Source: Pedobacter sp. Leaf176
GTDB taxonomy: Bacteria > Bacteroidota > Bacteroidia > Sphingobacteriales > Sphingobacteriaceae
Assembly (NCBI RefSeq): GCF_001424305.1
Contig: NZ_LMPD01000007.1
Location: 62,001-126,000, forward strand
Direction: 5' to 3'
DNA: 64,000 bases
Below, in pieces: positions 17,487 to 27,020 of this stretch. A model generated the notes under the pieces. It made no database searches, had not been told where the DNA came from, and saw nothing but the letters and a program-made list of their open reading frames with translations. Each line of letters starts with the position of its first letter. The stretch's first letter is position 1. The position numbers and the translations under genes were made by a program.

Positions 17487-17989
17487 CCGATCTGTTCATT
17501 AACAAACCTAACCGTATCTTCTCTTATCAGATTCCCATCAGCGTCAAGTTCCGTTTTAATGTTAGGGATGTGCAGGCGCAAAGGCAAAACATTTAAGTGA
17601 ACATAATGGCAAACTCCAGTGAAATGATCCACCCCTCTGATGTTGCCATATTTACCTGATGATATACCTGTTAAAGCCGCTTTTTTATCATAGAAGCTAT
17701 CGGGAAAGGAGCAGGCATCAATAAGCACTTTTAAAACGCCCGGGTAACTGCCATTATATTCCGGCATGATGAAAAGAAATTTATCCGTAGCGTTTATTAA
17801 ATCCTGTATTTTTTGAAAAGCTTGCGACCGTTTACCATACATATCTGTATTCAATACGTCGGTAGGTAAATGCTCAAGGCTGAGTAAGTTAGAAACCACA
17901 CCCTTGATTTTAAGTTGTTGCTGGTAGTATTTAGCAACTTTTAACGTATTGCTATTTGGTCTGTTCGTGGCAGCTATAATCGTAATCAT
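17468..17989 (-). CDS. NADPH-dependent FMN reductase family protein
   Basis: This 173-aa flavodoxin-like protein reduces FMN or quinones with NAD(P)H. The phosphate-binding loop is ATNRPNSNT near the N-terminus, and FIMPEYNGSYPGVLKVLIDA (about residues 79-98) carries the PEYNGS flavin-binding motif of the family. The ATG at 17989 puts MITIIAAT, the first beta-strand, at the start; a frame opening 33 bp upstream adds an unlikely leader. The last residues KFIHF and the stop codon lie inside the 116-bp repeat unit, so the natural C-terminus may have been changed or the repeat may have grown from it. Confidence 0.88.
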   Translation of the reverse strand: MITIIAATNRPNSNTLKVAKYYQQQLKIKGVVSNLLSLEHLPTDVLNTDMYGKRSQAFQKIQDLINATDKFLFIMPEYNGSYPGVLKVLIDACSFPDSFYDKKAALTGISSGKYGNIRGVDHFTGVCHYVHLNVLPLRLHIPNIKTELDADGNLIREDTVRFVNEQIGKFIHF

Positions 17990-18168
17990 GGGCAAATTGT
18001 TAATAACATGTTCAAAACCCAAATGCCCTAATTGCTAAAATTGCCATATAGTTTGTATCTTAGCTGATTGAGAAAAAGGGCGTAAACAGCGCAAAAATAG
18101 AACTTTTTGTCGATTAAAAGGTATAAGTATGTTGCCTTAATAGCGTTAAGTAAATTTCTGATACATAG

Positions 18169-18972
18169 ATGAGCAAAATTATTGCATTAGCAAATCAAAA
18201 AGGTGGTGTTGGTAAAACAACTTCATCAATAAATCTGGCTGCTAGTTTAGCCGTGCTGGAATACAAAACTTTACTGGTTGATGCTGACCCTCAGGCGAAT
18301 TCGACTTCGGGTATTGGTTTCGATCCGAGAAATATAAAAGATAGTATTTACGAATGTATCATTAACGACATCGATCCATTACAGGCGATTCAAAAAACCG
18401 ATACTCCAAACTTAGATTTGCTGCCTGCTCACATTGATTTGGTGGGCGCGGAAATTGAGATGATTAATCTGAATAACCGCGAATATAAAATGAAGGCTGT
18501 TCTGGAGAAAATTAAAGACCAATATGATTTCATTATTATCGACTGCTCGCCGTCTTTAGGTTTAATTACGATCAACGCTTTAACCGCTGCTGATTCAGTT
18601 ATCATTCCGGTTCAGTGCGAATATTTCGCATTGGAGGGATTAGGCAAATTGCTAAATACAATTAAAATTGTGCAAAACCGTTTAAATCCTGAATTAGAAA
18701 TTGAAGGTATTTTACTAACCATGTACGATGTTCGTTTACGTCTATCTAATCAGGTGGTGGAAGAGGTCAGAACGCATTTTCATGAGTTGGTTTTTGATAC
18801 CATTATACAACGTAACACCAGGTTGAGTGAGGCGCCAAGCTATGGCGTTTCTGTAATTATGCACGATGCCAATTGCAAAGGCGCAATTAATTACTTAAAT
18901 CTTGCCCGCGAAATCGTTAAGAAAAACGGCTTGTTAAAAGAAGAAGAAAATATTGGTACAGCAACTTTATAA
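18169..18972 (+). CDS. parA: Chromosome partitioning ATPase ParA (Soj)
   Basis: This 267-aa deviant Walker ATPase binds DNA in its ATP form and, with ParB, moves the origin region during chromosome segregation. The deviant Walker A motif KGGVGKTT is at residues 11-18, the A' motif LLVDADPQANST at about 39-50, and Walker B FIIIDCSPSLG near 124-134. It starts the block parA-parB-DUF5683-dapB-lepB; parB begins 7 bp after its stop. The length is that of chromosomal rather than plasmid ParA proteins. No parS site was found nearby. Confidence 0.96.
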   Translation: MSKIIALANQKGGVGKTTSSINLAASLAVLEYKTLLVDADPQANSTSGIGFDPRNIKDSIYECIINDIDPLQAIQKTDTPNLDLLPAHIDLVGAEIEMINLNNREYKMKAVLEKIKDQYDFIIIDCSPSLGLITINALTAADSVIIPVQCEYFALEGLGKLLNTIKIVQNRLNPELEIEGILLTMYDVRLRLSNQVVEEVRTHFHELVFDTIIQRNTRLSEAPSYGVSVIMHDANCKGAINYLNLAREIVKKNGLLKEEENIGTATL

Positions 18973-18979
18973 ATTATAG

Positions 18980-19887
18980 ATGACGTCTTTTCAGCGAAAA
19001 ACAGGTTTAGGAAGAGGTTTAAGTGCGCTTTTAGATGATAGCGAATCTACTCATCCGCCGAAACAACAGGTAAATGCGGTGAGTGAAACGGAACAGATTG
19101 GCAACATTAGTCATGTGAGCTTAACTGAAGTTGAAACCAATCCTTACCAACCCCGTACGGAGTTTGATCAGGTTGCGTTAAACGAACTTGCCGATTCAAT
19201 AAAGGTGCAGGGTTTAATTCAGCCGATAACCGTTAGAAAAGTCGGTGCCAACAAATACCAGTTAATTTCTGGTGAGCGAAGGTTTAGGGCATCAAAATTA
19301 GCGGGCTTAACACAGGTCCCTGCCTATATTCGCAGCGCCAACGACCAGCAAATGCTGGAAATGGCATTAATCGAAAACATTCAACGGGAAAACTTAAACG
19401 CCATTGAGGTGGCGTTGAGCTTTCAGAGAATGATTGACGAAGTTGGCTTAAAACAAGAACAGTTAAGCGAGCGTGTGGGCAAAAACCGTACAACCGTTAC
19501 CAACTATTTACGTTTGCTAAAACTTCCACCAGCAATTCAGGCGTCAATACGCGATCAAAGAATTTCTATGGGCCATGCAAGGGCTTTAATCAATGTTGAT
19601 GGCGTTGATAAACAATTGTTTATTCATCAGGAAATTTTAGAAAAAGGGTTATCTGTTCGTAAAGTAGAAGAACTGGTGCGTAACCTGCAACACACGCAGC
19701 TTAAAGTAGCAGATAAACCAAAAGCGAAAGGAGTTTCCTTTCAGTATCAGAAACTGCAAGATGACTTAGCTTCAAAATTTGCCACCCGTGTAAAATTAAA
19801 AGTTAGTCAGAATGGTAAAGGTGCAATCGAAATTCCTTTTGTTAGCGACGAAGATCTGAACAGGATTTTAGAATTATTAGATTGGTA
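18980..19887 (+). CDS. parB: Chromosome partitioning protein ParB (Spo0J/Noc family)
   Basis: This 302-aa parS-binding CTPase clamp opens with GLGRGLSALL, the motif that contacts ParA. It has the ParB/Srx domain at about 48-140 with GERRFRASK (CTP-binding) and ENIQREN, a helix-turn-helix at about 150-185 (LSERVGKNRTTVTNYLRLLK), and a C-terminal dimerisation segment ending RILELLDW. The TAA stop overlaps the ATG of the next gene (TAATG), indicating translational coupling. Confidence 0.96.
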
Positions 19888-20607
19888 ATGTTAAAAGGAA
19901 AATATTTAGTATTTCTTTCATTACTCGCCATTTTCTTTGTAAATCTGGCTTCAGCCCAGGTGAAGGATACGGTTTTAAAACCGCTGGATACAACGAGGGC
20001 GGTCCCGCAAAAAAATATCAGAATAGATTCATCATCGAAAAGACAAGATACCACAAAGGTAAAATACATTAACCCCGGTAAAATTGCTGGCAGGAAAGCC
20101 ATTTTTAAATCACTGATTGTTCCTGGTTGGGGTCAATTGTATAACAACCAATTATTACGTGATAAACTTAATGCCAAAGGCGAAAAAACCGGTCATTTCT
20201 GGCAAAAAACATATACTTTAAGTAAAGTTGGGATAATCTATGGCGGGTTTACACTGCTTACAATATCCTATATCGATAATCGAAACAATTATAAGATTTT
20301 CTTAAAAGAAGCTACATACCGACAGTTGAATCCCGGAAAAAAAGAAAATCCGGATCTGATCAGGTATGGTGATACTAATGTTACTGATGCTCAGGCGATT
20401 TATAAAAGGAATACTCAGATTATCATTTTTTCCTATGTTGCCGTTTATGGCGTACAGGTAATCGACGCTTATGTTGCAGCCCGTCTCAATTTTTTCAATA
20501 TAGATGATTCCGTTGCGATGAAAATTATGCCATCATTAATAAACAGCCAAAATTCAATGTACGGTTTTAATGTCATGCCAGCTTTAAAAGTATCTTTACG
20601 GTTTTAA
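19888..20607 (+). CDS. DUF5683 family secreted/membrane protein
   Basis: This 239-aa protein has a signal peptide or first transmembrane segment (LVFLSLLAIFFVNLASAQ). The mid region FKSLIVPGWGQLYNNQ is the signature of DUF5683, and further hydrophobic segments occur at about 110-130 and 175-195. The function is unknown. The ATG at 19888 overlaps the parB stop, which fixes the start. Its steady place between parB and dapB in Bacteroidota suggests co-expression rather than shared function. Confidence 0.85.
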   Translation: MLKGKYLVFLSLLAIFFVNLASAQVKDTVLKPLDTTRAVPQKNIRIDSSSKRQDTTKVKYINPGKIAGRKAIFKSLIVPGWGQLYNNQLLRDKLNAKGEKTGHFWQKTYTLSKVGIIYGGFTLLTISYIDNRNNYKIFLKEATYRQLNPGKKENPDLIRYGDTNVTDAQAIYKRNTQIIIFSYVAVYGVQVIDAYVAARLNFFNIDDSVAMKIMPSLINSQNSMYGFNVMPALKVSLRF

Positions 20608-20632
20608 CCAGTTATTTATAAAATATAAACAA

Positions 20633-21367
20633 ATGAAAATTGCGCTTTTAGGATATGGTAAAATGGGGCAGATAATAGAAAAATTTGCACTGGAACGTGG
20701 CCATGAAATCGTGTTAAAAATTTCAATCGATAATCAGGAAGCTTTAACCAGACAGAACCTGAAGGTGGCGGATGTAGCCATTGATTTTAGTACACCCGAC
20801 TCGGTTATAAAGAATATCTATACCTGTTTTGATGCGAATGTACCTGTGGTTGTTGGTACCACCGGTTGGTATGGTAAACTCCAGGAAGTTAAAAATGAAT
20901 GTAACAGCAGTAACAATACTTTACTTTATGGGTCTAATTTTAGTATCGGCGTTAACTTATTCTTTAAACTAAATCAAACATTAGCTAAATTGATGAATAG
21001 CTACCCGGCTTATGAAGTTCAGGTTGAAGAGATTCATCATGTGCAAAAGCTTGATGCACCAAGTGGGACCGCAATAACCATTGCCGAAGGCATTGTAGAC
21101 AATCTGGATAGAAAAACGGAGTGGTTAAACGAAGTTGTTGGAACAAATGTGGAAGTATTTCCGACGGGCGAACAACTGCTTATCGAATCACACCGGATTG
21201 AAAACATTCCGGGAACGCATACCGTAATTTACAGTAGTGAGGTTGATGAAATTGAAATTAAGCATACTGCCCACAATCGCGCGGGTTTTGCTTTGGGTGC
21301 AGTTGTGGCGGCAGAATGGCTTGAAAATAAAAAAGGATTTTTCAGTATCACTGATATATTTGAATAA
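20633..21367 (+). CDS. dapB: 4-hydroxy-tetrahydrodipicolinate reductase
   Basis: DapB reduces the cyclic product of DapA in the diaminopimelate/lysine pathway, needed for peptidoglycan. The 244-aa protein begins with the nucleotide-binding LLGYGKMGQIIE. It has the DFSTP motif, VVGTTGW, the catalytic EEIHHVQKLDAPSGTA (paired His and a Lys before DAPSGTA, about 140-155) and the C-terminal HNRAGFALGA. It is slightly shorter than proteobacterial DapB, as usual in Bacteroidota. It lies 25 bp after the DUF5683 gene and 162 bp before lepB. Confidence 0.96.
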   Translation: MKIALLGYGKMGQIIEKFALERGHEIVLKISIDNQEALTRQNLKVADVAIDFSTPDSVIKNIYTCFDANVPVVVGTTGWYGKLQEVKNECNSSNNTLLYGSNFSIGVNLFFKLNQTLAKLMNSYPAYEVQVEEIHHVQKLDAPSGTAITIAEGIVDNLDRKTEWLNEVVGTNVEVFPTGEQLLIESHRIENIPGTHTVIYSSEVDEIEIKHTAHNRAGFALGAVVAAEWLENKKGFFSITDIFE

Positions 21368-21529
21368 GCTAAAAAGACTAGGCGGAATGACCAAAACAGG
21401 CGGTTTGAACGGGTAGAAAATAAATTAAATCGGTGAAATCACATAATCCGTGGAATCATACCGGAAGAAGAATCAGATAACAGTTAGCCGGGTTAAGCAA
21501 TTAATCTTTTAACCAACTAAACAAAAAAT

Positions 21530-22726
21530 ATGAATTACAAATTCTGGCAAAGGAAAAAGGATGCCAATAAGAAGAAAAAAACCAAAACCCGCGAGTGGGT
21601 GGATGCCATTGTTTTTGCCGTGGTTGCAGCAACCATTATCAGGGTATTTTTTATTGAAGCGTACACCATCCCTTCGGGTTCGATGGAACGTTCTTTGCTT
21701 ATAGGCGATTTCCTTTTCGTGAGCAAAGTGAATTACGGTGCCCGCGTTCCGATGACACCTGTTGCTTTTCCTTTTGCACACCATACCATGCCTTTAACTA
21801 CATCTACAAAAGCTTATTGGGATGGCGTTCAATGGAAATACCGTCGTTTACCAGGTTTATCAGACGTTAAAAGAAATGATGTGGTTGTATTTAACTTTCC
21901 TGAAGGCGATACGGTAGCAGTAGAAAACCAGGTGCCGAGTTATTATGATTTGGTAAGGCAATATGGCAGAGCATCTGTTCATAGTCAGTTTACAATAATC
22001 AGCAGGCCGGTTGATAAACGTGAAAACTTTATTAAACGTTGTATAGGTATCGCTGGAGATGTTATCAGCATGAAGAACGGTATTGCTAATGTAAATGGCA
22101 AAGATGAGCCGCTGAAAAGTACAGGTATGATGCCTTACCGTCTTGAATTTAAAACAATGGATTTCAATTATTCTGCATTGGATGAATTTAAACTGGATCT
22201 TGGAAATACACCGGCAATTGCTGCAAACACATATGTAGTAAATATATCTCCTGAAATGGCAGATGAGCTCCGGGCGCTTGACTTTGTTAAAAGTGTAGCC
22301 ATGGACGCAGCGCCAGCCAGCGAAGTTGAAGCTGGCGGTCTATTTCCGCATGATCCAAACCGGGTCTGGAACCGGGATAATTTTGGTCCGATCAAGATCC
22401 CTGCAAAGGGTTGGACTGTGAAAATTGACAGCAATACAATGCCTTTATATTATAGGGCCATAAGAACATACGAAGGAAATAAGGTAGAGCAAAAGGGTCA
22501 GGATTGGTATATTAACGATAAAATCGCAACCTCATATACCTTTAAGATGAACTACTATTGGATGATGGGCGACAACCGTCATAATTCTGCAGATTCACGT
22601 TACTGGGGATTTGTGCCAGAAGATCATATTGTTGGTAAGGCACTTTTTATATGGATGAGCTGGGATAGTGAGGCGTCTTTCCTGCATAAAATTCGTTGGA
22701 ATAGATTATTAAGCGGAATTCATTAA
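21530..22726 (+). CDS. lepB: Signal peptidase I
   Basis: This inner-membrane serine protease of 398 aa cuts signal peptides from exported proteins, of which this window encodes many. One transmembrane helix spans about residues 25-42. Catalytic Ser51 lies in IPSGSMERSL and the general base Lys169 in FIKRCIGIAGD. Box E appears as GDNRHNSADSRYWGFVP. Two long insertions (about 70-165 and 190-320) make it larger than E. coli LepB, which is common in Bacteroidota. A terminator follows directly, ending the block. Confidence 0.95.
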   Translation: MNYKFWQRKKDANKKKKTKTREWVDAIVFAVVAATIIRVFFIEAYTIPSGSMERSLLIGDFLFVSKVNYGARVPMTPVAFPFAHHTMPLTTSTKAYWDGVQWKYRRLPGLSDVKRNDVVVFNFPEGDTVAVENQVPSYYDLVRQYGRASVHSQFTIISRPVDKRENFIKRCIGIAGDVISMKNGIANVNGKDEPLKSTGMMPYRLEFKTMDFNYSALDEFKLDLGNTPAIAANTYVVNISPEMADELRALDFVKSVAMDAAPASEVEAGGLFPHDPNRVWNRDNFGPIKIPAKGWTVKIDSNTMPLYYRAIRTYEGNKVEQKGQDWYINDKIATSYTFKMNYYWMMGDNRHNSADSRYWGFVPEDHIVGKALFIWMSWDSEASFLHKIRWNRLLSGIH

Positions 22727-22740
22727 TATATAAATTACTC

Positions 22741-22773
22741 AAAGCGGAAGAATAAAAGTCTTTCGCTTTTTTT
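22741..22773 (+). terminator. Rho-independent terminator after lepB
   Basis: AAAGCGGAAG and CTTTCGCTTT pair around an AATAAAAGT-type loop and are followed by a T run. Confidence 0.88.
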
Positions 22774-22886
22774 ATGCCGGTTTTACATGTTGCCGGCTAG
22801 ATAACAGTGCAGGGGTTGTTTATAAAAATTAAATGCCCCCCAATTGATAAATTTTTCCGATATAGCAGGCATATTTGACAATTATT

Positions 22887-24317
22887 ATGAAGCTCAAGAT
22901 TTCCATATTGTTTTTCCTTATATTTTTTAGTGTTGATTTGATGGCGCAGCAAAATGATATCATGCCTCAATCTACACACTATGAGGCACCAACCGATCCT
23001 TTGGTGAAAAAAAAGTTAGACACCTGGCAGGATAAAAAATTTGGAATGATAATTCATTGGGGCTTGTATGCTGTTCCTGGAATTATAGAATCGTGGTCTA
23101 TTTGTTCTGAAGACTGGATAGAAAGGGATTCAACTATTTCGTATGATGATTATAAAAAATGGTACTGGCATTTTAGCAAACAGTTTAATCCTACGAAATT
23201 TAACCCTGAACAATGGGCTAGGGCAGGGAAAATTGCAGGTATGAAATACCTCGTTTTTACGACCAAACACCATGATGGCTTTGCTATGTTCGATACAAAA
23301 CAATCTGATTTTAGTATTGCCAAAGGCCCTTTTGCAAATAATCCAAAGGCAGATGTAGCTAAATATGTCTTCGATGCGTTTAGAAAAGAAGGTTTTATGA
23401 TCGGTGCCTATTTTTCTAAGCCCGACTGGCATTCTCAATATTATTGGTGGCAAAAATATGCAACAGCCGATAGAAATAACAATTACGACATTAGAAAATA
23501 TCCATGGAGATGGAATAAATTTAAAGATTTTACCTACAACCAAATTGGAGAGCTTATGCACAATTATGGTAGTGTAGATATTTTATGGCTTGATGGTGGC
23601 TGGGTTCGCCCGCTCGAATCTGTTAATGCCGAAGTACTGTCCTGGGGCGCAAACATTCCTAAATGGAGCCAGAACATTGATATGCCTAAAATTGCCGATA
23701 TGGCCAGAAAAGCACAGCCTGGTTTAATTATGGTCGACAGAACCGTTCATGGCGCTTATGAAAATTATCAGACACCGGAACAGAAAATACCCGAAAAGCA
23801 ATTAGACTATCCTTGGGAAAGTTGTATGACCTTAGGCGGCGCCTGGGGATTCGTACCTAATGATAATTATAAACCGGCCTCAGAGGTAATCAATAAACTT
23901 GTTGAAATTGTGGCCAAAGGCGGAAGCTTGCTTTTGGGTGTAGGACCAAAACCTGACGGAACTTTTCCTGAAGAAGTAACTAAAAAGCTGGAAGATATTG
24001 GTAAGTGGACCTCTGTCAACGGTAAAGCAATCTATAATACGAGAACAACCAAAAACTACAATAGCGGGCAAACCTGGTTTACACAAGCGAAAGACGGCCA
24101 GAAACTTTTTGCTATTTATTGTTTAGGTTCGAATGAAAAATCTCCGCTTAAGATTAGCTGGGATGGAAATATACCAAAGAAAGGAACTGACATTGTATTG
24201 GTTTCAACAGGGAAAAAGATAAAATGGGATGAAACCAAGGGCAAAGTGAGCTTAGAAATCCCTAAAGAACTTAATACGCAATCTGCTTTGGCTTTTGAGT
24301 TTATCCCTCAAAACTAA
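22887..24317 (+). CDS. Alpha-L-fucosidase, GH29 (first of two)
   Basis: This 476-aa secreted enzyme removes alpha-linked L-fucose from glycans. The ATG at 22887 gives a clean signal peptide (MKLKISILFFLIFFSVDLMA). GH29 motifs are FGMIIHWGLYAVPG, the TTKHHDGFAMFDTK substrate-binding loop and the nucleophile Asp236 in DILWLDGGW; GGSLLLGVGPKPDGTFP closes the barrel. A short C-terminal beta-sandwich follows. The next gene, a GH3 enzyme, starts 15 bp later, so the two are co-transcribed and probably act on the same fucosylated substrate. Confidence 0.93.
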   Translation: MKLKISILFFLIFFSVDLMAQQNDIMPQSTHYEAPTDPLVKKKLDTWQDKKFGMIIHWGLYAVPGIIESWSICSEDWIERDSTISYDDYKKWYWHFSKQFNPTKFNPEQWARAGKIAGMKYLVFTTKHHDGFAMFDTKQSDFSIAKGPFANNPKADVAKYVFDAFRKEGFMIGAYFSKPDWHSQYYWWQKYATADRNNNYDIRKYPWRWNKFKDFTYNQIGELMHNYGSVDILWLDGGWVRPLESVNAEVLSWGANIPKWSQNIDMPKIADMARKAQPGLIMVDRTVHGAYENYQTPEQKIPEKQLDYPWESCMTLGGAWGFVPNDNYKPASEVINKLVEIVAKGGSLLLGVGPKPDGTFPEEVTKKLEDIGKWTSVNGKAIYNTRTTKNYNSGQTWFTQAKDGQKLFAIYCLGSNEKSPLKISWDGNIPKKGTDIVLVSTGKKIKWDETKGKVSLEIPKELNTQSALAFEFIPQN

Positions 24318-24332
24318 TCCTAAAATGATAAA

Positions 24333-27014
24333 ATGAATTTTCGAAATGTCATCATCCTGTTAAGTACTTTCGTACTAAATAATAATTTATTTGCTCAGAA
24401 CATTGGCGATAAACCTACATCGCAGGCGAAGTATAAAAACTCAAAAATCAGTGTAGATGATAGAATAAAAGATCTCTTATCAAGGATGACGCCTGAAGAG
24501 AAATTCTGGCAGTTATTTATGGTTCCGGGTGATGTTAATGGGATTAACAATGGTCAGTATAAGAACGGAGTTTTTGGGCTGCAAATTAGTGCACAATCTG
24601 GTGGTGCTGGTGAAGCCCAACAAATGTTGAGTTACAATACAACAGAAAATGCTTTTACACTGGCCAAAAAAGTAAATCAGCTTCAGCGTTATTTTGTAAA
24701 AGAAACCAGGCTTGGCATCCCCATGCTCGTTTTCGATGAGGCCTTACACGGTTTGGTGAGACAAGGTGCAACAGCTTTTCCTCAGTCAATTGGCTTGGCG
24801 GCCAGCTTTGACACTTTAATGATGGCCGAAATAGGCAAGTCGATTGCAAAAGAAGCAAAAATAAGAGGAATCCGAGATGTTTTGGCGCCTGTTATTAATA
24901 TAGCCGATGATGTACGTTGGGGAAGAACCGAGGAAACTTACGGTGAAGATTCCTATCTAACGACCGTAATGGGGCATGCATTTATGAATGCTATCGAGCG
25001 GGAAAATGTGGTGGTTACACCAAAGCATTTTATCGCTAACGTGGGAGATGGCGGCCGGGATAGTTATCCGATTGAAAAAAATGAAAGATTTCTAGAAGAA
25101 ATTCATTTCCCTGCGTTTAAAGATGCCGTTGAAAGGGCAAAAATACGCTCGGTTATGACTTCTTACAATAGCGTAGATGGTACGCCTGCAACATCAAATT
25201 ACTGGCTCTTGACGGATGTTTTAAAAAAGAAATGGGGCTTCAAAGGATTTGTAATTTCAGACGCCGGTGCGGTTGGCGGCGCCAATGTGCTCCATAATAC
25301 GGCAAATAATTATAAGGAATCTACGGTGCAAGCTTTAAACGGAGGCTTAGATGTTATTTTTCAGGTTGAATACGAACATTACAAGCTTTTTATACCGCCA
25401 TTTTTAGATGGCAGTATCCCTCAGGAAAGAATTGACGATGCTGTTTCCAGAGTTTTACGGGCAAAATTTGAATTGGGCCTATTCGAAAATCCTTATGTTT
25501 CTGAAGCCGATGCGAAGGCTTCCCTAACCGATTTTTCTAATAAAAAACTTGTAAAGAAAGCGGCTTTAGAGTCATTCGTGTTGCTCAAAAACAACAAACA
25601 GATTTTGCCATTAAAGCGTCCATCGAATATTTTAGTATTAGGTGAAGATGCAACTGAAGCACGTTTAGGTGGTTACAGCGGAACTGGAAAAGGTAATATC
25701 AGTATTCTGGATGGCATAAAAACAAGCGCGAAAAATTCAATTGTAAATTATACACAGGGCAGCTTTCGTAACACAAAAAATTATGTTGTAATAGATTCTT
25801 CTTTTCTTTCATCGAATAATAAGAAAGGCTTATCCGGGGCATATTTTAATTCAATTGATTTATCAGGAAAACCAGTTCTGAATAGAATTGATAAACAATT
25901 AGATTTCATGTGGACGCTTTATTCCCCAAATGAAAAATTAACAACCGACAACTATTCTGTGAGGTGGGAGGGGGATGTTAAAATTCCGAAATCTGGGACC
26001 TATAAAATTGGGTTGGAAGGAAATGATGGTTACCGATTGTTTATAAACGATAAATTGCTTGTCGACCAATGGGATAAGAGTTCTTATCATGCCAGGCTGG
26101 TGGACTTTGACTTCGAAGCCAATAAATCTTACCCAATCAAAATAGAGTTTAGGGAGCCTAAAGGGAATGCCCATATTAAATTGATCTGGAATTATGCTGT
26201 AGAAGATAAAACGGTTTTAGAAATTGAAAAAGCAAAAGAATTAGCCAAGAAAGCAGATGTTATCGTAATTGCAGCTGGTATAAAAGAAGGTGAGTTTTTA
26301 GACAGGGCAATGCTTAATTTGCCTGGAAACCAGGAATACCTGATTAAGGAAATGGCAAAAACAGGTAAGCCTGTAGTCGTTTTATTGGTTGGTGGAAGTG
26401 CAATAAATATGCAGAACTGGATTGAGGATGTGCCGGCAATTTTGAATGTTTGGTATCCTGGTGAAGCAGGTGGAACTGCAGTTGCGGAAACTTTGTTCGG
26501 CGATTCTAATCCATCTGGTAAACTACCAATAACATATCCTGTAAATGAGGCGCAATTGCCTTTGGTATACAATCACAAACCAACCGGAAGAGGTGATGAT
26601 TATAATAATTTAAGTGGCGAAGCGCTATTTCCATTTGGTTATGGTTTAAGTTATACTAGCTATAGGTACAGTGATTTGCGATTGGAAAAGAATAAGATTA
26701 AAGTGGGCGAGAAACTTGTGCTACGATTTAAACTTAAAAATGATGGCAAATATGATGGAACAGAAGCAGTACAGCTGTATGTTCGCGACATTTTAGCCAG
26801 CGTTTCGCAACCCGTTTTAGCATTAAAAAACTTTAAGCGTATTTATCTTAAAGCGGGTGAAGAAAAGGAGGTTCTTTTTGAACTAACACCAGAAGCTTTT
26901 ATGATGCTTAACAAGGACCTGGTATGGGTGATTGAACCTGGAGATTTCAGAATTATGATTGGTTCATCCAGTAAGGATTTGCAACTGAAAGCAAACCTGA
27001 CAATCGAAAAATAA
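24333..27014 (+). CDS. GH3 beta-glycosidase with an inserted PA14 domain
   Basis: This 893-aa secreted glycosidase has a signal peptide (1-22) and a GH3 N-terminal barrel with VFDEALHG and KHFIANVGDGGRDSY; the nucleophile is Asp310 in GFVISDAGAVGG. A GH3 C-terminal domain follows from about 425 and is interrupted at about 489-620 by a PA14 module (SGAYFNSIDLSG to HIKLIWNY), as in many beta-glucosidases with carbohydrate-binding PA14 inserts. A fibronectin III-like end domain covers about 780-893. The substrate is probably a beta-glucoside or beta-xyloside; sequence alone does not decide. It shares an operon with the GH29 gene upstream. Confidence 0.92.
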   Translation: MNFRNVIILLSTFVLNNNLFAQNIGDKPTSQAKYKNSKISVDDRIKDLLSRMTPEEKFWQLFMVPGDVNGINNGQYKNGVFGLQISAQSGGAGEAQQMLSYNTTENAFTLAKKVNQLQRYFVKETRLGIPMLVFDEALHGLVRQGATAFPQSIGLAASFDTLMMAEIGKSIAKEAKIRGIRDVLAPVINIADDVRWGRTEETYGEDSYLTTVMGHAFMNAIERENVVVTPKHFIANVGDGGRDSYPIEKNERFLEEIHFPAFKDAVERAKIRSVMTSYNSVDGTPATSNYWLLTDVLKKKWGFKGFVISDAGAVGGANVLHNTANNYKESTVQALNGGLDVIFQVEYEHYKLFIPPFLDGSIPQERIDDAVSRVLRAKFELGLFENPYVSEADAKASLTDFSNKKLVKKAALESFVLLKNNKQILPLKRPSNILVLGEDATEARLGGYSGTGKGNISILDGIKTSAKNSIVNYTQGSFRNTKNYVVIDSSFLSSNNKKGLSGAYFNSIDLSGKPVLNRIDKQLDFMWTLYSPNEKLTTDNYSVRWEGDVKIPKSGTYKIGLEGNDGYRLFINDKLLVDQWDKSSYHARLVDFDFEANKSYPIKIEFREPKGNAHIKLIWNYAVEDKTVLEIEKAKELAKKADVIVIAAGIKEGEFLDRAMLNLPGNQEYLIKEMAKTGKPVVVLLVGGSAINMQNWIEDVPAILNVWYPGEAGGTAVAETLFGDSNPSGKLPITYPVNEAQLPLVYNHKPTGRGDDYNNLSGEALFPFGYGLSYTSYRYSDLRLEKNKIKVGEKLVLRFKLKNDGKYDGTEAVQLYVRDILASVSQPVLALKNFKRIYLKAGEEKEVLFELTPEAFMMLNKDLVWVIEPGDFRIMIGSSSKDLQLKANLTIEK

Positions 27015-27020
27015 TCGGTA

